In this document: positions 1 to 13,352 of the stretch, one piece after another
Numbering within the stretch: position 1 is the stretch's first letter
Layout: every line of letters starts with the position of its first letter
NCBI GenBank assembly: GCA_018340805.1
Contig: JACMZG010001913.1
Span: 22,604,712 to 22,668,711, forward strand
Reading direction: 5' to 3'
Origin: Microvelia longipes
Lineage: Eukaryota > Arthropoda > Insecta > Hemiptera > Veliidae
Length of the DNA stretch: 64,000 nt
The notes under the pieces: generated by a model
The model's input: the letters and a program-made list of their open reading frames with translations, nothing else
Databases searched by the model: none
What the model was told of the DNA's origin: nothing
Translations under genes and position numbers: made by a program

Positions 1-1137
1 TCCAAAAGGGTTGGAATATATTGCTTCTTTAACACTAGTTGTAGAACTGAAGTCAACCTTTTTCCAAATAACAACCTATTAACTTAACAGCATATTTTCT
101 TTGAAAATCTAGAAAATTTGACCAACATAAGTAAAAGGGTTAATGTTCGGATTATAAAACTGAGATCCATTTAAAAAAAATCACCCGGCTTGCGCGGAAA
201 GCCCCTCTAATTATTTTTTACTTTTAATTTTTAAGATTCAATTAAATTAAAACTATGGAATGATTTCCGATTAATTTGTGTTTAGAATAGTTTTAAAATG
301 AAAATCATGTAAGGGCAGGGGGGTGAGGGGTTACACCTAGAAATAGAACTAGAAGTGTTTTCTCTTATTGATTCAGTTTGGCAATTTTGATTGGTTTAGA
401 GTGTGTTGGGGGAAAAGTTGGAAAACTGAGTTTTCCCTAGCCTAGTAAATAATTTTGGTTGGGCTACTAAGAACTGAGAGTTGTTTAGATTTTAAACAAG
501 AAATCGTTTTGGCAGTTTTTTAGAATGCTTCCTTCTCAATATCCGGATTTGGGTTTAAGATGTTTTCCTACTTCTTCTGCTCTTTTTCACTGTTTTTTGT
601 TTGCTTTACTTTTAACCTCAAAACAGAAAACAATAAGCAGAAAAAACTATTTTGATAAATTCTTAAGTAAGACAAAATAAAAAAGGGTTTGAAAGGTTCT
701 TAAAAAATTAAAGAACAGCTGCAAATGTCAGACAATATCTATTTTGACCCTTTTGCAATATTTCCTCAGTTTATGGAAACATTTAATTCATACAATTTTT
801 ACTATTATTTTATTACTATCAAAGTATTTAATAAAATATAAATAAGTAATGTATTAGTAATATATAAGTTATAAAGAATACTGATTATCTTATTAATTAT
901 CTTTATATATTAATTTTATGTTTCATTTATATTCTCTCTTAAAACTTTTGCTTTTGTTTATATATGCATTGTTATAAAATGCGACCGTCCCTTAGCACAA
1001 CCTTGGCTTTTTGGGGGACGTTCATAAATACATGCATGTTAAAATTCATATTTAACATTAATATTGTAAATTTCTGTCATTAATTACTGTTGTATATAAA
1101 TATGTACTTTCTGAGAATAATAAAGAATTATTATTAT

Positions 1138-1139
<2 letters not shown>

Positions 1140-1198
<59 letters not shown>
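1140..1198. repeat. (AT)n microsatellite
   Basis: Pure AT dinucleotide run. Confidence 0.97.
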
Positions 1199-1200
<2 letters not shown>

Positions 1201-1287
1201 TTTTTAGTTTTCAACATTTATACTGTAGGTATCCGACACCAGATGTCATCTGAATTATTGTTAGAGTTTCTCTTTCTAATTCTAATT

Positions 1288-1315
1288 AGGAAGTCTAATT
1301 AGAATTAGACTTCCT
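1288..1315. repeat. Perfect 13-bp hairpin
   Basis: AGGAAGTCTAATT and its reverse complement separated by two bases (AG). Confidence 0.9.
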
Positions 1316-3459
1316 GCTAACACCAACTCAGCGATGCTGTACTCACTTCGACGATATGTAGGACTTGAAATTTTAAGATTCAGCTGGGAAGCTCTTTTAC
1401 AACACCTTATTAAATCTTAAAAGTTAAGTCTGATACCAGGCCCCCTATTCTAAGACGTTGTCAACTATGACGAGGAAGTGAAAGAATGTTTTTAGAGATT
1501 AGACGTAGAAATTGTTCCTCATGAAAAAATAAATATCAAAAACTATCTTAGGACATGCGCGAGAAAAGCTTTTTATGATATTTTATGACCGTAAAGTACT
1601 AACGGGCTCGGAATAGAAGAATGCAATAAACTTAATAATAATAGATAAAAATGAAATAAAAGAATAAAAGCCAAAAAAAATGAAAAGTAAAATAAATAAA
1701 TAGTTTAATAAATAAAACAAATAAAATTTAAACATAAATAAAGCATAATGAATAAAATACATGGAAGAAAAAATATGTAGGTATATAAATGTAATTAAAA
1801 GGAAAAAATAAATAATAACATAAAATCAAATAATGAATAAAATAAAATGATATATTAGAAATTACCGTTGAGATGTTAAAGAAGAAAAGTGAGTCTATCT
1901 TTTCTTACTAGATATTAGAGTCAGACTGACTCTAATACAGCGCTTTAGCATAGCTCTTAGTAACGTAGATTCCCCTCTCTCATTTATATTTCGTCCTTTT
2001 AAAAAATCTTTTATTCTTTTTGCTTATATATTAAACTTTTTTAATTTCAAATTATCTCAAAAACTTTTGAAAAACGACACTTTTTTGTTTTTACTTCAAA
2101 GAAGGTGGATTCTATTAGTGATTTTTTTTAAAGAAGGTGAAAATTAGGAAGCAAAAAAACTTTATATCCTCAAAGTATAAAATTACAACCAACTTAAAAA
2201 ATCAAGTTAGGTCACTTTTGAAAACTGGATAAGTAATATAAAAGAATTAAATGAAAGTTTTTCTTTTTTACTTTTACCCGTGAAAAATGTTTTCATGGCA
2301 GAAAGCGTAGGTTCAACTATAGATAAGAGTATTGTGGATGAAAGAGGGCTCTTCCTTTTATTTCATTTTTTAAACAGGTGCTTTGTAATGTGACTCAAAA
2401 GGGCAGAAGGTTTCGAGCTTGTTTGGCCCTTCCTCTGATAGAGAATAAAATGCTCTAATATTAAATTGGTTTTGAAATCACCTTAAATTTATCAATAAAA
2501 CCCAATATTTTTGATTTAATACTTGTTTCCTTTTCACTCAAATACGTATTAGCGAATTTTCTTAGAACTTTGTAAGTTTGAATAACTTCACATTTGAACT
2601 GTAGAGGTTTTACAAAGAAAAGTCCCCGCTGACACAAAATTATCATAATTACTTATATCAAACTTGTCAAATGTTTGGCTATACTTCAAGTAATATTTAC
2701 TTAATAAATCCAAAGAATAAAGAAATATGGTGTTAGGATTTATTATTTAGTACAAGTAAAGGTTAGTTCAGTTGCCAGTTAACAAGAGCGCTAGTATGTT
2801 ATTTGGTAGTTTCACTATGACAGCTATGTGAATGCGTTCCTGATACTTTTACGTGTTTCTCAATTTTTCTGATTTTTTAAAGGAAACCATTTTTTTACAC
2901 CACAAATTTTTCAAAATTATGCTCGCTCTTGCTTAATCAGTTCTGCACAACATTTAAACATAACTCAGTTCGTGCTAGTAGTCTAAACGCTTTAGCACAT
3001 TTCATTTGAAAATTTCAGAAAAAATTGACAAACAAGTAAAAGTGTTTTCTAATACAAGGATGGGAGCTCTGGGGAAGTGGTTGGGTCAAAGTATAGGCAC
3101 GTTCAATGTGGACCAAAAGGTTGTAAAGATTAGTTGGATTTTTGTCAGTGACTGTCGGAGGTTTGAGAAGTAGGTTGGAAGTAGAAGGGTTTCAGGAAAG
3201 TGTAGCGAACCCTTCTTTTAGATATTTATGAATTATATGTAGGCCTGGATAGTAGGTTGTGAATAGTTAATAGGAAGGGGCAGTAGGATGTCGGGACTGG
3301 TCTGGGGTGCAAGGAAGCTTCAAATTGAAAGTTAACGATGTTTGGGGTACAACCAGGGGACAGAAGAGGGGTTTCATTGAAAGTATATATCATTCTTGGA
3401 AGGTTTCATTAGAACAGATTCTGTTGCCTTTGATCCCTGCTGCCTTTGATCTGCAAGAA

Positions 3460-3690
3460 TCAGGTACGGGGTACCTTGGAACTTTTACTCATCACACACC
3501 CGTGTGATGAGTGATGAGTGATTATTGCGGGGTTAATGACGTCATGGAAAAAATATTTTCCGAATAGCACAACTACAGCGGTAGATTGATTTTAGTACAA
3601 ACTTTCAACTCTCTAGCATAAATACATTGGGCGCTACGATGATAATAGACACACACACATACAGACAGACAATTTTGCAAAAAACACTCA
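3460..3690 (-). repeat. 5S-like repeat family, internally deleted copy
   Basis: The tail words (GGTACGGGGTACCTTGG) are followed directly by the TGACGTCA.. and CTCTAGCATAAATAC blocks, without the 5S-like part, and there is a short GTGTGATGAGTGATGAGTGA duplication at 3501-3521. Confidence 0.6.
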
Positions 3691-4577
3691 CTACTCTCTT
3701 CTCCAAACGTTTTTACGCCGACAACCTCATTCGCGAGCTTTTACTTACAATTTAGCTAAAAAACCAAAAGTTTTTTTGGTTATGAATGCTATAGGTTAAA
3801 AACTGTTTCTCCTTTGCTATACTTTAAAAAAAGCTTAACATTTTGTTGTAAAGACAAAAGCACTTTAATTTGAGTAAAAATACGATGTTGTTAACTGTAC
3901 TTAAAGGATATTGTATTATACAAGCTGAATTTTATGGGCTAAATTAGGGTATAATGGTCTAAGAAAACCAATTTAACTCTAATTTTCATTTAGGGTCAGT
4001 TTAAGAAAAACATAGTGTTTAATTTACTGAGGGTAATATCATGTTTGTCCCTCATAAGGACTCCCCATTTTAGTTGGGAATTATTTGTGTTTTGTCCTGT
4101 GTATTATCCTATGGTTTATATGTGCATATTTATTTTAATAGATCGGTCAAATTAATACAACCCTCTAATACAAATTATCCTTAAGTAACAATAACATCCT
4201 TTCTCAAAAGATGTAAGCGAAATTCTTACTGCGCTAGCTAGATGTAACGGAAGCAAATCTCTTGCTTTCGCTGCATCTAGCTAGAGCTGCTTCATTTTGG
4301 AAACTTTTTAATAGATATTTAGAGCAACATAATAAGAACTATGGAAATAAAATATTACAAACTATAAAAATATTGGTATTATTCAATATATCTAATAGTT
4401 TTTTTTTTATTAGTGACCTGTGAATAAATGAAACGAACTAAGAAAATTTGAACTTTTAATGAAAATTACCCAAGTAATTTCAGGTATGGGGTATACCTGA
4501 TTTTTTAACACACATTTAATCATTTTATAATCACAAATTAATCTAATGATTATATAAAATAATAAATTATTGGCCTG

Positions 4578-5090
4578 ATTTGAAAATGCTGTGGTCTGCA
4601 TGCAGCGCGAATTTCCTGGGGAATGCGTGTTTTCGTGCTTAATTAATTATCCATATCTTGCTAAAGGTTCCGGTTTATGCTTTATAACTCGAGCAGTTAC
4701 TCAATTGTTAAGAACTACTCTTTACTCCTTCTTTCAGTATATATCAAAGGATATACGCACAATTATCTTGGCGGCTGAAAAATAGACGCTTTATATCCTG
4801 ATAAAAGTAGATTAAATGCGTTTTTACCAACAGCAACGGTTCCTTATTTTTTACTCTTTTACTGTTGGTGACAGTAAAAGAGTTTTTTACTGCAGTTTGA
4901 TGCTCAGTGGGGTTTTTTTAAAGGTTTTCTCGTATTTCCTTTGAAAAATACTGTCCTTGATAATTGAGTGCCTGTTTAAGTTTTAAAGCATAATCTGAAA
5001 CCTTTAGCAAGAAATGGATTGATAAGCAAGGAAACACGCATTTCAAAGGAAATTCGCCCGACATGTGGACAACCACCCCAGAATTTTTGT
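4578..5090. mobile_element. MITE-like element with about 90-bp inverted ends
   Basis: GCGAATTTCCTGGGGAATGCGTGTT..CTTGCTAAAGGTT at 4607-4672 is mirrored at 4990-5058 (CCTTTAGCAAGAAATGG..GAAATTCGCCCGACATG). Relatives of the end sequence occur at 26085-26170 and 21190-21235. No coding content. Confidence 0.7.
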
Positions 5091-5199
5091 TTATCAAATA
5101 AATAATCGAACATTTTCGTTAAAAGAGTGTTGTTATGTTCGGAAAGTGAGTTATTAATTATTTATTATCAAGTGGTAAATAATCATGGATAGTTAATAG

Positions 5200-5475
5200 T
5201 TATTCTTGAAAATACGTCGCCAGAACTGAACCTTTTGGCCTACAAGGCGATCGTAAGAAGTGTACCGGGAAATTTGTATACATTATACTGTTATTCTTTT
5301 AAATAGTTGTTTACTATAACTACGCCTGAAAAAAATAGCATATGCTACACCACTTAGAATGACTTTTTTACCTCGGCTTCTTTAAGTGTCTCGTCTCGGT
5401 TCTCTCGACAGTAAATATAGTCGCCACGGTATGAAAAAAGACCTTTACATTCTTGTAACATAATATAATATTATT
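5200..5475 (+). repeat. Interspersed repeat family R2, copy 1
   Basis: Shares GAAAATA..GCCAGAA-TGAA, CGATCG..AGAAGTGT, ACTACGCC-GAAAAAATAGC and TGCTACA with 27512-27645 and 28073-28285, in the same order. Unknown type. Confidence 0.65.
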
Positions 5476-7249
5476 GATTTAAATTTTTTTAACTTTATAC
5501 CTTTGAATCATACCTTTGCTTATTTTCGTTTTCATTTAGTTACTTTTGTTTAAAAAATATTTATTTTTAATAAATAATTATTTTTATATTCTTTATGTAT
5601 AAGATACTATACTCATCTAAAATAAAAAAAATATTCTTGGAGAGTGATTTTTGTTTTTTTCTCTTTCAAAATCTTCTTTTTAACTTTTATTTAATTTTTC
5701 CGCTTTATAACATTAGCTTTGTTAATTTGCTTTTCGTGTAAAATCCAAATTGTTTTGTTTGTTCTCTTCTACAAAACGAAAATTATTTTTTTATTTTTAT
5801 GTGCCTAAAAGCTTGGAGTTCATAATGATATTTTTTTAAGCAGACATTACCAGCTGTTGTTTTATCTTAAGCTCTGAACTTGAAATTCTAATTAACTTAT
5901 TTTTTTATTTAACTTAATGAAACTAACCAGTATCATTTATGAGCGAATTTCCAAAGGAAAAATGCATTTATTAAGTTTTTTATTATTTTATTTATTTACT
6001 TTTTACTTTTCCTCATTTATAACGTAGGTATATAGGAAATATATACCTACGGATTTTTTTACTCACAGGCCGCGAAGCGGGCCTGTAAAGAGGGGCTATT
6101 AAAATTCGCTAGATACATGGCAAAATGCCATATATATGTTTTCTTGGATAATAATTTTTGCTCTACTGAAATCTAGATGACATTTTATTCAATTAGATCT
6201 TTAAACTTGGCAGTATGTTAAGTACAATGTAATTTGATACCACCATGATTATTACAAAATTATTGTGTATCCCTCAGAAATCGTAAACCGAGATTATACC
6301 AGAAATAATCGTTAGTTATTTCCAACGTTCGTTAGTTAAGAGATGCAACTATGTGACTTTGTGTGTTAGGGCTACACAAGTCTGTTCTAGTGTACTTGCC
6401 ATATCTCTATATTTACATGAAAATTTATTAGCTTTTTCAAGCTTGAAACTCTTTCAAATTATTGCAATATTTTAATTACTTATTATCTCTGCTTGTGTTA
6501 AATTACCACACTAATGAAAATATAATATACCACAAATTAGGGCTGTAAACTTGTCAAAATAATAAAATGTATAATTACTGTAAACCCTAATAGTCTAATT
6601 AAGAATAAAAATCCCAAAATATAAATGAAACTTAAAATTTATAACAAACCACTGTTTTTGCGACGTAACCCTTTTTATTTTTTAAGCTTTTTTACTTCTA
6701 CTAAGCTTTCCCTAGAACTTTTTTTTAACTTTATATTTTTATTCCGTATTTTAAATTTTTGTTTTATATCATGCAATATTCTGTTTGATGAATGTTGCAA
6801 AAGAAATTCACGAACCCATTTTAAAAGTCAACTTAAAGAAATATACGTTTTGTGGTTTTTTTAGTAGTTCTTAGGGTTATTTCCCTTTTCCCATAGTATA
6901 TGTCACCTCTTTAAAAAGCTGTTTCATTTAAAAGTTTAAAAAAATTAAAGAAGAATTAAAAGATTTAATTTTTTTTGTTGTATGATAAATATTAAACAAG
7001 AAATGGGTAAAGAGATAAAAATAAAAACTCAGAACAAACAAAATTCTAACCCACACAAGTAAGTTAAGGGGCCAGAGGTTTTAAAAAAGTTAAATTAAGT
7101 TTTAAATTAGCATTTAAGGTCCCACAATAATCTATCGGACTTAAAATTGCTTCTTCTTTTTTATGGACAGTTTTAAAAATACAGCTTATTAACTAACATT
7201 TATTATTATCATTGAGATAACATTTATCTTGTATATAATTTATTTTTAA

Positions 7250-7735
7250 AAATCGGGTACGGGGTACCTCCGATCTTTTTCTCATCACATCCGATTCGCT
7301 ACGCTCATCCTCCCTACTTCGAGCTCGCTTCGCTCGTCCTTATAATGAAAAAACAACCAAATTTATAGTGCAAGGCGTCTTCGGACTTACTTCGCTCGTC
7401 CTCAGATATACATTCAATTCATGCCCAGCGGTCACCCATCCAGGCACTGACCACGTTCATAAACCCTATTGTTTATGAAACATGTGTGACTTCTTAAACC
7501 CACAATAATGACCCGACAAACATTTCAAAAAATCAAAAATCCTTAAAAAAAGTACACATCGGTCTGATTTTTTCACATTTCTGATTTTACGCCAGAACCA
7601 CTCACTATGTCGATTATGACCATTAACAAGGTCGATTTTTGTACTAAGCTTCAATACGATCCGAGAAAGCGTTCAAAAGTTATCGGGCTACATAGAAACG
7701 TCTAAGAACAAAAATCTCATACATACTTACATGCG
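7250..7735 (-). repeat. 5S-like interspersed repeat, variant minus-strand copy
   Basis: Starts with the tail ATCGGGTACGGGGTACCTCCG and a long run of GCTCG/CTCGTCC words. The 5S-like segment (CCCAGCGGTCACCCATCCAG) is at 7424-7460. The rest (7461-7735) differs from the other copies and resembles the variant seen at 26290-26530 and 28735-28855. Confidence 0.65.
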
Positions 7736-7892
7736 TACATTCCTAGACCTAGTCCGGGGAAAAGGATTATTCTGACCTGGACCAATTGAGGGGATTGTAC
7801 AATAGACTTTCAGTCGCAGTGCAAATGGGATCTATCCTCGACTCCAACCCCAATCTTCAATAATAATAATAATACATCCGTACATACATATA

Positions 7893-7935
7893 CATATATA
7901 TATATATATATTATATATATATATATATATATATT
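7893..7935. repeat. (AT)n microsatellite
   Basis: TA dinucleotide run interrupted once by TTATAT. Confidence 0.95.
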
Positions 7936-8099
7936 TTATGTATTCTTGATATGTGATTCCCCTCCTTCCAACAAATCCAGCCCCACCTCTTCCCCTCTCT
8001 ATGATCGTAACCTCGTAAGCTCGTTTTTTCTTTGAAAACTCGCTAATATAGAAAGAAAATCGGAATAGACAAGTTCTATTCATGTCATATAAAATTATG

Positions 8100-11000
8100 A
8101 CAAGTATTCAGACTAATTAAAATGAATACGTGTGGGTATGCAGTCTGAATAATTTAATAAAAATATTTTCCATTCGAAGTGTATGTTATAACTTAAGGTT
8201 TGTATCCTTTAAATAATAAATTTAAATTTATATTAAAAATTATAAAACTTTATTCGGATTAGAAAGAAAACAAAACAAACTTAAATTAAGCTATAAACTT
8301 TTTAAGGTTATTATTACAACACATGCTTGTGTTGTGTTACTAAATTTAGATGTATGTTTAGTAAAAATTCAGCATAAAAATGTCTAAATTTTAATGTTTT
8401 GAGCTTTGTGATTCACTACGCTAAGCAACTCTTATTTGACTGCCGGTACGTGAATTAATTTATCCCCTATTTTGTTTTTAGAGATTTTGTGGGATTTTGT
8501 AACCATGTGTTGTAATTTTCATAAAGTTTGGAATATTTTTAAAATTTAAGTTTTTTAAAAGTTTTAATTACATTCAGTTAAAGTTGTTGTAATATATGTT
8601 CCATAAATAAATAATCGAAATTATTGGTAAAATATTATAATGGTACTGACTGTTAAATCAGTAAAAGACATTAATTAAAAATAATGAAATGGTAATTATA
8701 AAATAAAAATATAAATGATTCGATCACAAATTAACACCTAATTAACCGAACAATTATGTTGCTGTAATAATGCTGCAGTTAGATGGTAATAAGTTGAAGT
8801 TAAGTTAAAGATTTTTATTGATTAAAAATACATTAAATTTGCTTATTTGATATACATTCTTAATACAATTTAATTTATAATATATTTATTACTAACATAA
8901 AACATCAATAATTACTTTGTAATTTATAATTTAATCTAATCCTAAAACAGTAAATTATTAAATAGCCGCAAAAGCTTTAGCTTGTATACGGCTAAATAAT
9001 TGTTTGATTATTTATATTATAAATATTTGATGTATATATCTTAATTATTCTATTTTAATTACTTACCTCACTGTTTTTTTTTACTTTTTTGAATTCTTCG
9101 CTACTCTTGAGTGTAAAAGTAACAAAGAGGGAAATAGAATAGAATGGAATGGAATGGAATGTAAAAATTAAATAAGAAAATGCCTGTGGTGTAGCGTTGC
9201 GGCTTTCACCCTAGTTGTGTAATTGTAATTTTTCCTCGTTTGTCTCGCACATTTTTGTTAGTGTTAGGCTTTATTTTGCTCGGTTTAGAGTAATAGTTTA
9301 TGTGGAACATAAAAAATTTAATTTAAATTAAAATTTTCTTCATTTAATTTAGAGGTTGCAACATAGTCAAATTAAATAATTTATGATAATATTACTAATG
9401 GTACTATTATTTAGCTTTTAAAAGCTGTTCATATTAATCTAAGAACACATTTTTGTAACCTTAAAAAGTCTGTAGATAGCGCGGGATTCGATTGCAACTG
9501 TGCAAAATGCTTTTGACGCTTTTTGCAAATAACTACTTATCGTAGTAGTTGTTCGTTTTTACTAATGACTATATAAAGCGCTATTTGTCGATTTTTACTA
9601 ATGATTTTAAAGACTGCTAAACTTGCATAACTACAATAAGCGCTAACAGTTAATTTTTATTGTCAATATAAAGCACTTGTGTCAGTTTGCTTAAAAAACT
9701 GCTCAGGTTACTTTTCATTAAATTGACAAAAACATGATTTAAATGTTTACACATTTAAGTCAACATCTTGCTCTTTAAACGGCTGATCTTTATTTTTTTT
9801 AAACTTGTCACAAACAACGAGACAACGAGGCTTACAAGAGAAAAAAGCCTGATTATTTTTGGGTTTTATCCATTACGACATTCAAAATGGCGTTACTTTA
9901 AACTTTTAAAAAATTGCAATAAATTAGTAAGATATTTGTCTAATAAAATATTTTTCTAATGATGTATTAATTTTTTTGTTAAAACGCTAACTCAAAGGAC
10001 AATTTTATATGCTCTTATCAATTTTAAGCTTATAGAGGGAAGCCTTGTGCCATGATTTGCCGCTTTTATGGATTTTAATTTAAAATTTAGGGTTCAAAAA
10101 GTGAAAAGTAATTTAATGTAATTTATTATAATATCAATTAATAAAGGTGATTAAATTATTTGCCAAAGAAACTCTTTTTTCCTCTAATAAGTCAAATCTT
10201 TGTTCTTAATTTACTTTAGCGTCGGATTTCGTAAAAGCATGTCACAAACAGATTACTGTCCTTTAAATTTTAATGGATGTTGAGATTTCAAATGGGGTTG
10301 CTGTGAGAATAAATTTTTGTGGAAGTTTGTATTTCCCCGTTGTTTATTTTGTATGAAAGAGGAAAATATAGAGAATTTCTTTATAATTTATCTTTTTGTA
10401 AAATCTAGTTATCCTTACATCCTGATTTTCTAGGTTTTTACTGAATAAACCATGCTTTTTGTCCAGCATGGTGTGAATACATTAAAATGTAGCTTTGAAA
10501 CTAAAAAGCTTGTTTCCTCTGGAAAATACGGAGGAAAACGCCACTACGAGAACATAATGTCATATTAAAGGGTGGAAAGACATATTACATTGAAATGCTT
10601 TAATGTCAGCGACAGTGAAAATTTTGGTGTCTGCCATATCTCCATGTTTTAGTTGTTCTGTTCTGACTATCTTTTATATTCTACTTTTGTTTTTACATCC
10701 AACATTTTTACCTTTACTCCTACGTATTCTTACAGTGAAACGAAATTTATGTCCAGACGTACTACTTCTTTACTTCTGTAACTTGAAGTATTCTCTTGAC
10801 AGCAATCGATTGCATTTTATTTCCTTACAAAGAGTGAGTGTCCTGAATTGTGCTAAGAGCTAAAACATGTCTTTTTTTAGTTGTCACTCACATATGTTAG
10901 ATGTGATTTTAGACTTGAATTTAAACGTGTATTCACTACTAAAAGCTTTATGAGGGTGTTGAGATTCATAAAGCGTGCTTCTTTTGTGAGGACTTAACGA

Positions 11001-11280
11001 TTTTGATTTAATCTTACACCTCAGTTTTATTGCAAATGTCATCCTTATATTTAAAACGAATATTACGTACAAATAAGAAAGGCCACGATTTTGGCAACAG
11101 AGGTCCTGGGTTCATAGCCCAGCCCATGTTCTACGATTGTATGAATAATATTTCTATTAAGACTTCGCTAACTTTAATTAATTCTTAGAGTATAGTATGC
11201 AAACCACCTGAGGGGGTTCTCGCATGGTAAATACCCTGATTGGCCGAAAGGCCTTAAAAAGGACATTTGATTTATTTTTT
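8100..11280. other. No gene seen
   Basis: AT-rich unique sequence with a (GGAAT)n trace at 9141-9160 and a T-arm-like GGGTTCATAGCCC at 11107-11120 that may be a SINE fragment. No supported gene. Confidence 0.55.
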
Positions 11281-11287
11281 AAGTAGG

Positions 11288-11750
11288 TCTCGGTGGTTTG
11301 AAGGTTATCCAGTCCGCCAGCTACCCAGCTAGTTCTATCTCGGTGCGCCAGACACCCAAACACTTGTTTCTTTATCGGTGCGCCAGCCACCTAGACAGCT
11401 GGTTCTATCTCGGTGTGCTAACCACCCAGACAGCTAGTTTTATTCCGGTGCGCCAACCACCTAGACAGCTGGTTCTGTTCCGGTACAAACCAGGCAGCTG
11501 CTTATATCTCGGTGCGTCAGCCACCCAAACACTTGTTTCTTTTTTGGTGTGCCAGCCATCCAGACAGCTATTTCTATTCCGGTGCGCCAGCCACCCTAAT
11601 AGCTGGTTCTATCTCGGTGCGCCAGCCACCCTAATAGCTGGTTCTATCTCGGTGCGCTAGCCACCCAGACAGCTAGTTTCATTCCGGTGCGCCAACCACC
11701 TGGACAGATGGTTCTATTCTGGTACATCCCAGACAGCTAGCTCTATACTG
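11288..11750 (+). repeat. 35-bp minisatellite (CAGCCACCCAGACAGCTGGT type)
   Basis: CGGTGCGCCAGCCACCCAGAC-type units start at about 11341, 11376, 11411, 11446, 11481, 11510, 11545, 11580, 11615, 11650, 11685 and 11720. GC-rich against an AT-rich background. The open frame across it is an effect of the repeat. Confidence 0.9.
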
Positions 11751-12139
11751 GTTGGTGCTTTTCATGCCAGGGGTGAAGATTTTTTTAATGTTTCTTCCAT
11801 CGGAAGGAACGTTAAGCTGGTGGCTCCGAGCCTGTGCGATTTAAGGTACTAGTAAAGGATCTACAACCTTAATAAACCTGGGTTTCGGCAAAATTTAAAA
11901 TCCTGAAAAATATCTCAAAATAAAAATATTAATAATATTATGAGAACCTATGCGCTAGTGAGTATACTTTAAGTGACTCTTTCAGTTGTAAACTTCCTCA
12001 GTAAAAAATCTGTAATGTGTATCTTACTTGTGTGTATTTTATGATGTTATCTTATGTTATGTGTATCTTACTAAAAAAATGTGTATCTTACTTTTCTTTT
12101 GCTCATTTGACTAGTATCGCCTCACTTATGAATAGGACA

Positions 12140-12785
12140 CGGTGTATCACGGACATTTTCCTCATCACGTTGGATTCGCTTATCCTTCCTACTTCTGACT
12201 CGCATGCTCGTCCTCAGAAAATACAATTGACCAAATTTACACTGCAGCACGTCTTCGGACTCAATAGTAAATGCATCCGTTTCATTCTCAGCGGTCACCC
12301 ATAAAGCACTGACCACAGCCAATGCTGCTTTTTTGTTGCAACTTTTATCATCCAACAAAAATCATAAATATACTCATCGTATTAAAGCGAAACTTAATAT
12401 ACTTATTTATTACGTCAAGGTGGACAATTGCTCAGAATTTCAACCTAATTGGAATATTTTCAGATTTCTTAAAAAACGAACAACTAACTTGAAATAATGC
12501 TGATAATAAGAAGAATTTTGACAAATATGTAATTCTTACACATGGGTACATGTGTGCCAAATCTCAATCCAATCGTATCATTTTTTCGCGTTTTAGGATT
12601 TTTTGAAATTTTTACTGAGTCATCACTGCGGGTTAATGAAGCATTACATTTTTTTCCGAATAGAACAACTACAGCGGTACAATGATTTTTATACAAAGTT
12701 TCAACTCTCTTGCATAAATACACTAGGAGCTACGATGATAACAGGCACACACATATACAGACAAACAACTTTGTGAAAACAACTT
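12140..12785 (-). repeat. 5S-like interspersed repeat, nearly full minus-strand copy
   Basis: Reverse complement of the same family. The 5S-like segment is at 12282-12356, the middle at 12490-12640 and the first block (CTCTTGCATAAATACACTAGGAG) near 12700. On the left the tail carries the CTCGTCC/GTCTTCGGACT words seen in other copies. Confidence 0.75.
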
Positions 12786-13224
12786 ATTAGACCTTTTTTA
12801 AAACAAGCTCTTTATTGGCTAAAGTATACAATATTTATTTTGTGTAAACCGGAGCCATATTTTATTTCTTGGTTTGGGGTAATTTGTGCCTCCTTATTTT
12901 TTTAGTATGAATTTTGGTTATTTTTTGGTGTCAGGAGGTTTGTTTGGGCTAAGGATAATTTTATATTTTTTGGTTTGGGGATTTTTTAATTTACTATTTT
13001 ATTATTATTTTTTTAGTATAAAACTAATTTTTATTTCCTTGCAAAATTTTCAAAAGATTGTAATTTTGATGGTGTTTGAATAGGTTTATATAGTGAAGAT
13101 AGTTTGCAGGAGTGTCAAAGAGGGTTTCTATGCAGTCTATATGGACTGACTTTTAATGAATCAACCTGGCATTTGCCTATAAAATTGAGGGAAACCACAG
13201 AAAACCCCCAATTAATTAGATCGG

Positions 13225-13352
13225 TCACGCGGCGGGAGACCTTAGAACACCTACAATGTATAATTCAGTTGACATTCCGGTTTCGGATTTTGTAGTCCAA
13301 AGAAAATACTTTTTCTATATACCTGCGGTATAAACAAGGAAATAAAAAAACA
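13225..13352 (-). repeat. 5S-like repeat family, terminal fragment
   Basis: Short fragment with ACATTCCGGTTTCGGATTTTG and TATACCTGCGGTATA, the conserved beginning of the family on the minus strand. Confidence 0.55.

Larger units (their letters stand above)
1..3305. other. No gene seen; AT-rich with simple repeats
   Basis: Contains the AT microsatellite and hairpin listed, an AAATA-rich tract at 1620-1860, and otherwise unique AT-rich sequence. Short open frames have no coding character. Confidence 0.6.

Noticed and set aside
11085..11130. tRNA gene or SINE at a GGGTTCATAGCCC T-arm-like word
   Set aside because: No box A at the right distance and no cloverleaf; at most a SINE scrap.
11298..11660. 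120-codon open frame rich in repeated Ser/Pro/Leu
   Set aside because: It follows a 35-bp minisatellite, whose length shifts the frame each unit, and has no protein character.
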